DNA from: an uncultured Collinsella sp.
GTDB lineage: Bacteria > Actinomycetota > Coriobacteriia > Coriobacteriales > Coriobacteriaceae
DNA: 15,463 bases
Assembly: GCA_900765115.1 (NCBI GenBank)
Contig: CAAFQK010000013.1
Coordinates: 1 to 15,463, forward strand
Direction: 5' to 3'
Made by a program: the position numbers and the translations under genes. A model generated the notes under the pieces. The model was not told where the DNA came from. It saw only the letters and a program-made list of their open reading frames with translations, and did not search any database. Position 1 is the first letter of the stretch. Each line of letters starts with the position of its first letter. Shown here in pieces: positions 14,071 to 15,463 of the stretch.

Positions 14071-15210
14071 ATGGAACTCGATAAACAACAGCTCAAGCGA
14101 CTGCGCGAGCGCCATCATCGGCGCCATGGCATCCGCCCCGCCCACAGCGAGGCCATGGAGAACGCAAGCCGCTTTCTAAAGCGGGCATTCAACATTCGCG
14201 AGGGACGCGCGCCCTATCACGTGATTCGCAAGCGCTTTGTAAACGGGGCGCGCCTGACTGGCTCACACTTATGCATCTTGATCATTGCCATGTTGATCGC
14301 GAGCATCGGCCTCGATATCGACTCGGATATCGCCATTGTAGGCGCCATGCTCATCTGCCCGCTCATGGGCTCGGTCCTTGCCATGGCATACGGCATCGCC
14401 ACGCTCGACCGCGAGATCACCCTTGAGGCCGTCGCGAGCTTGGCTCTGCAGATGGCCTTTTGCCTGGTCACGTCCACGTTGTACTTTAAGCTCTCGCCCC
14501 TTGGCACCACCACGGCCGCCATCATCGACAATTCGACACCGACTGTGTGGGACCTTGCCGTCGCGCTCGCGGGCGGCTTTGCGGGTGGCCTGGGCAACTC
14601 GCGCGACCAGGAACCCGCCACGCTCATCGCCGGGGTGGCTGTGGCGACCGCGCTCATGCCGCCCCTGTGCGCGGCGGGCTATGGCATCGCCATCGCAAGC
14701 GGGTCACTGTTTCTCTCGGCGCTTTACGAGTTTGGCATCAACGTGGTCTTTATCGCACTGGCTGCCGAAGCCGTGCTGCTTCTATTGCGCGTGCCGCTCA
14801 AGCGCGACCTCAACGGCGACGGCATTGTGACTGCCGAGGAAGATGCCGAGGTCGACGAGCTATCACGCAAGGTGCGCCGCCGCATCATTGTGGGCACGGT
14901 AGTCTTTGCCATCCCCTGCATCGTTATGACGGCGGGTTCCATTGGCTCGGCGCAGGCCGGCGTGCAGGACGGCTACGGCGTGACCGAAACCACGCGCGAG
15001 CTTGCGGCGGTGCTGCCAGGCTTTAAGGATTACACCGTCGCCGTCGAGACCTCGGCCACCGAAGGCGATGAGGAAGGCATCGTCGAGCGCGAGATTGTCG
15101 CCCATGTGACAACGAGCGAGGCGCTTGGGGCACACGACCGCCGTATCGCCCGCAAGCTCATCGACCTCAATGTGCCCGAGCTCGATCGCGTGGAGTTCGA
15201 TGTGAAGTGA
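14071..15210 (+). CDS. DUF389 family membrane protein with EF-hand-type loop
   Basis: A 379-residue membrane protein. The DUF389 core starts after a basic N-terminus (KQQLKRLRERHHRRHG). It includes GSHLCILIIAMLIASIGLDIDSDIAIVGAMLICPLMG, an LAGGFAGGLGNSRDQEPATLIAGVAVATALMPPL stretch and further spans to about residue 245, plus another near 275-300. Between spans, DLNGDGIVTAEE (residues 246-257) matches the 12-residue EF-hand loop at every key position (Asp 1, Asn 3, Asp 5, Gly 6, Val 8, Glu 12). The last 80 residues are a soluble domain (from ELAAVLPGFKDYTVAVETSA). The function of DUF389 is unknown. Start ATG 14071 has GAGG five bases upstream; the frame is open upstream only because of read-through from the OPT gene region. 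Confidence 0.88.
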   Translation: MELDKQQLKRLRERHHRRHGIRPAHSEAMENASRFLKRAFNIREGRAPYHVIRKRFVNGARLTGSHLCILIIAMLIASIGLDIDSDIAIVGAMLICPLMGSVLAMAYGIATLDREITLEAVASLALQMAFCLVTSTLYFKLSPLGTTTAAIIDNSTPTVWDLAVALAGGFAGGLGNSRDQEPATLIAGVAVATALMPPLCAAGYGIAIASGSLFLSALYEFGINVVFIALAAEAVLLLLRVPLKRDLNGDGIVTAEEDAEVDELSRKVRRRIIVGTVVFAIPCIVMTAGSIGSAQAGVQDGYGVTETTRELAAVLPGFKDYTVAVETSATEGDEEGIVEREIVAHVTTSEALGAHDRRIARKLIDLNVPELDRVEFDVK

Positions 15211-15282
15211 TACCGGCGCGGGATGAATGCGCGCACGGACGCAAGTTACGACGAGACGCAGACGCGATACGGACACGAGCAA

Positions 15283-15325
15283 ACAGCGGGGTGCAGTTCA
15301 CCCGCGCCCCGCTCGCTGTTTTATT
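15283..15325 (+). terminator. Probable terminator of the DUF389 gene
   Basis: An interrupted stem (ACAGCGGGG with CCCCGCT and CGCTGT) is followed by GTTTTATT. It lies about 70 bases past the DUF389 stop. The pairing is imperfect but the T-run is good. Confidence 0.65.
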
Positions 15326-15367
15326 GCCGTGAATCAAACGTCCGGGTAGCGCGCAGAGATGTGGTGT

Positions 15368-15402
15368 AAGAGGCGGGGCATGCCCCGCCTCTTCTCTTTC
15401 TT
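15368..15402 (+). terminator. 26-bp perfect palindrome with T-rich tail
   Basis: Positions 15368-15393 are a perfect palindrome centred on GGGGCATGCCCC, followed on the plus strand by TCTCTTTCTT. It is probably a second terminator. It could also end a gene entering from beyond the right edge, though the minus-strand tail is poor in T. The rest of 15211-15463 holds no gene that I can support. Confidence 0.6.
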
Positions 15403-15463
15403 GAAAGGGAGGGGACACCGCCTAGAATTCGTCGTTGGAGTAATGAAGGTGACGAATGGAAGG

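Noticed and set aside
15422..15463. Possible end of a minus-strand gene (last residues IRHLHYSNDEF, stop TAG) or a plus-strand start near 15441-15457
   Set aside because: Only about 40 bases are available and both readings are possible, so neither can be supported.

Overview
The window reads as a contig-end piece of a high-GC, gut-type actinobacterium, most likely a Collinsella-like member of the Coriobacteriia. This is an inference from GC-rich codon use, frequent GTG starts, an AmaP/DUF2273/Asp23 cluster, type III pantothenate kinase and recurrent intergenic elements; there is no rRNA or marker gene to prove it. Bases 3-36 are not genomic: they match the Illumina read-2 adapter, so real sequence begins at about base 37.

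Layout. Everything from 90 to about 11943 lies on the minus strand. Two genes at the right (12152-13855 and 14071-15210) lie on the plus strand. At 90-2847 there is a small membrane-protein neighbourhood: a DUF2752 protein, a zinc-ribbon/DUF4234 protein broken by an in-frame TAG, and a second zinc-ribbon multi-pass protein whose C-terminus is an (Ala-Pro)22 tract encoded by a hexanucleotide repeat. Next come a YitT-family permease (2997-4019) and an envelope-stress cluster of AmaP, DUF2273 and Asp23/Gls24 proteins (5700 back to 4225). YebC/PmpR follows (5866-6672), then a 727-residue GT-C-like DUF6020-type membrane protein (6838-9021) and lgt, prolipoprotein diacylglyceryl transferase (9105-9926), broken by an in-frame TGA at a Trp position. 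Beyond these are a NifU-like Fe-S scaffold, a dCMP deaminase-family enzyme and coaX. Divergent from coaX are an OPT-family oligopeptide transporter with a clear terminator and a DUF389 membrane protein carrying an EF-hand-type calcium loop.

How the genes fit together. Most are conserved housekeeping or envelope genes: lipoprotein maturation, Fe-S assembly, CoA and dTMP precursor supply, peptide uptake and envelope stress. No phage, CRISPR, tRNA, rRNA or insertion sequence was seen. The least explained parts are the paired zinc-ribbon membrane proteins with Pro-rich linkers and two families of short intergenic repeats. One family is a palindrome sitting directly after stop codons, with a shared GGGG(A/G)CAGG centre and different outer arms (6803-6837, 9062-9096). 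The other is a 30-bp element around TTTGGGACGGGGCT (10426-10455, 11997-12026).

Quality caution. The adapter remnant and two nonsense changes (CAG to TAG, TGG to TGA), both C:G to T:A transitions, suggest that the assembly may be unpolished. The two broken genes should be confirmed from reads before being treated as true pseudogenes.
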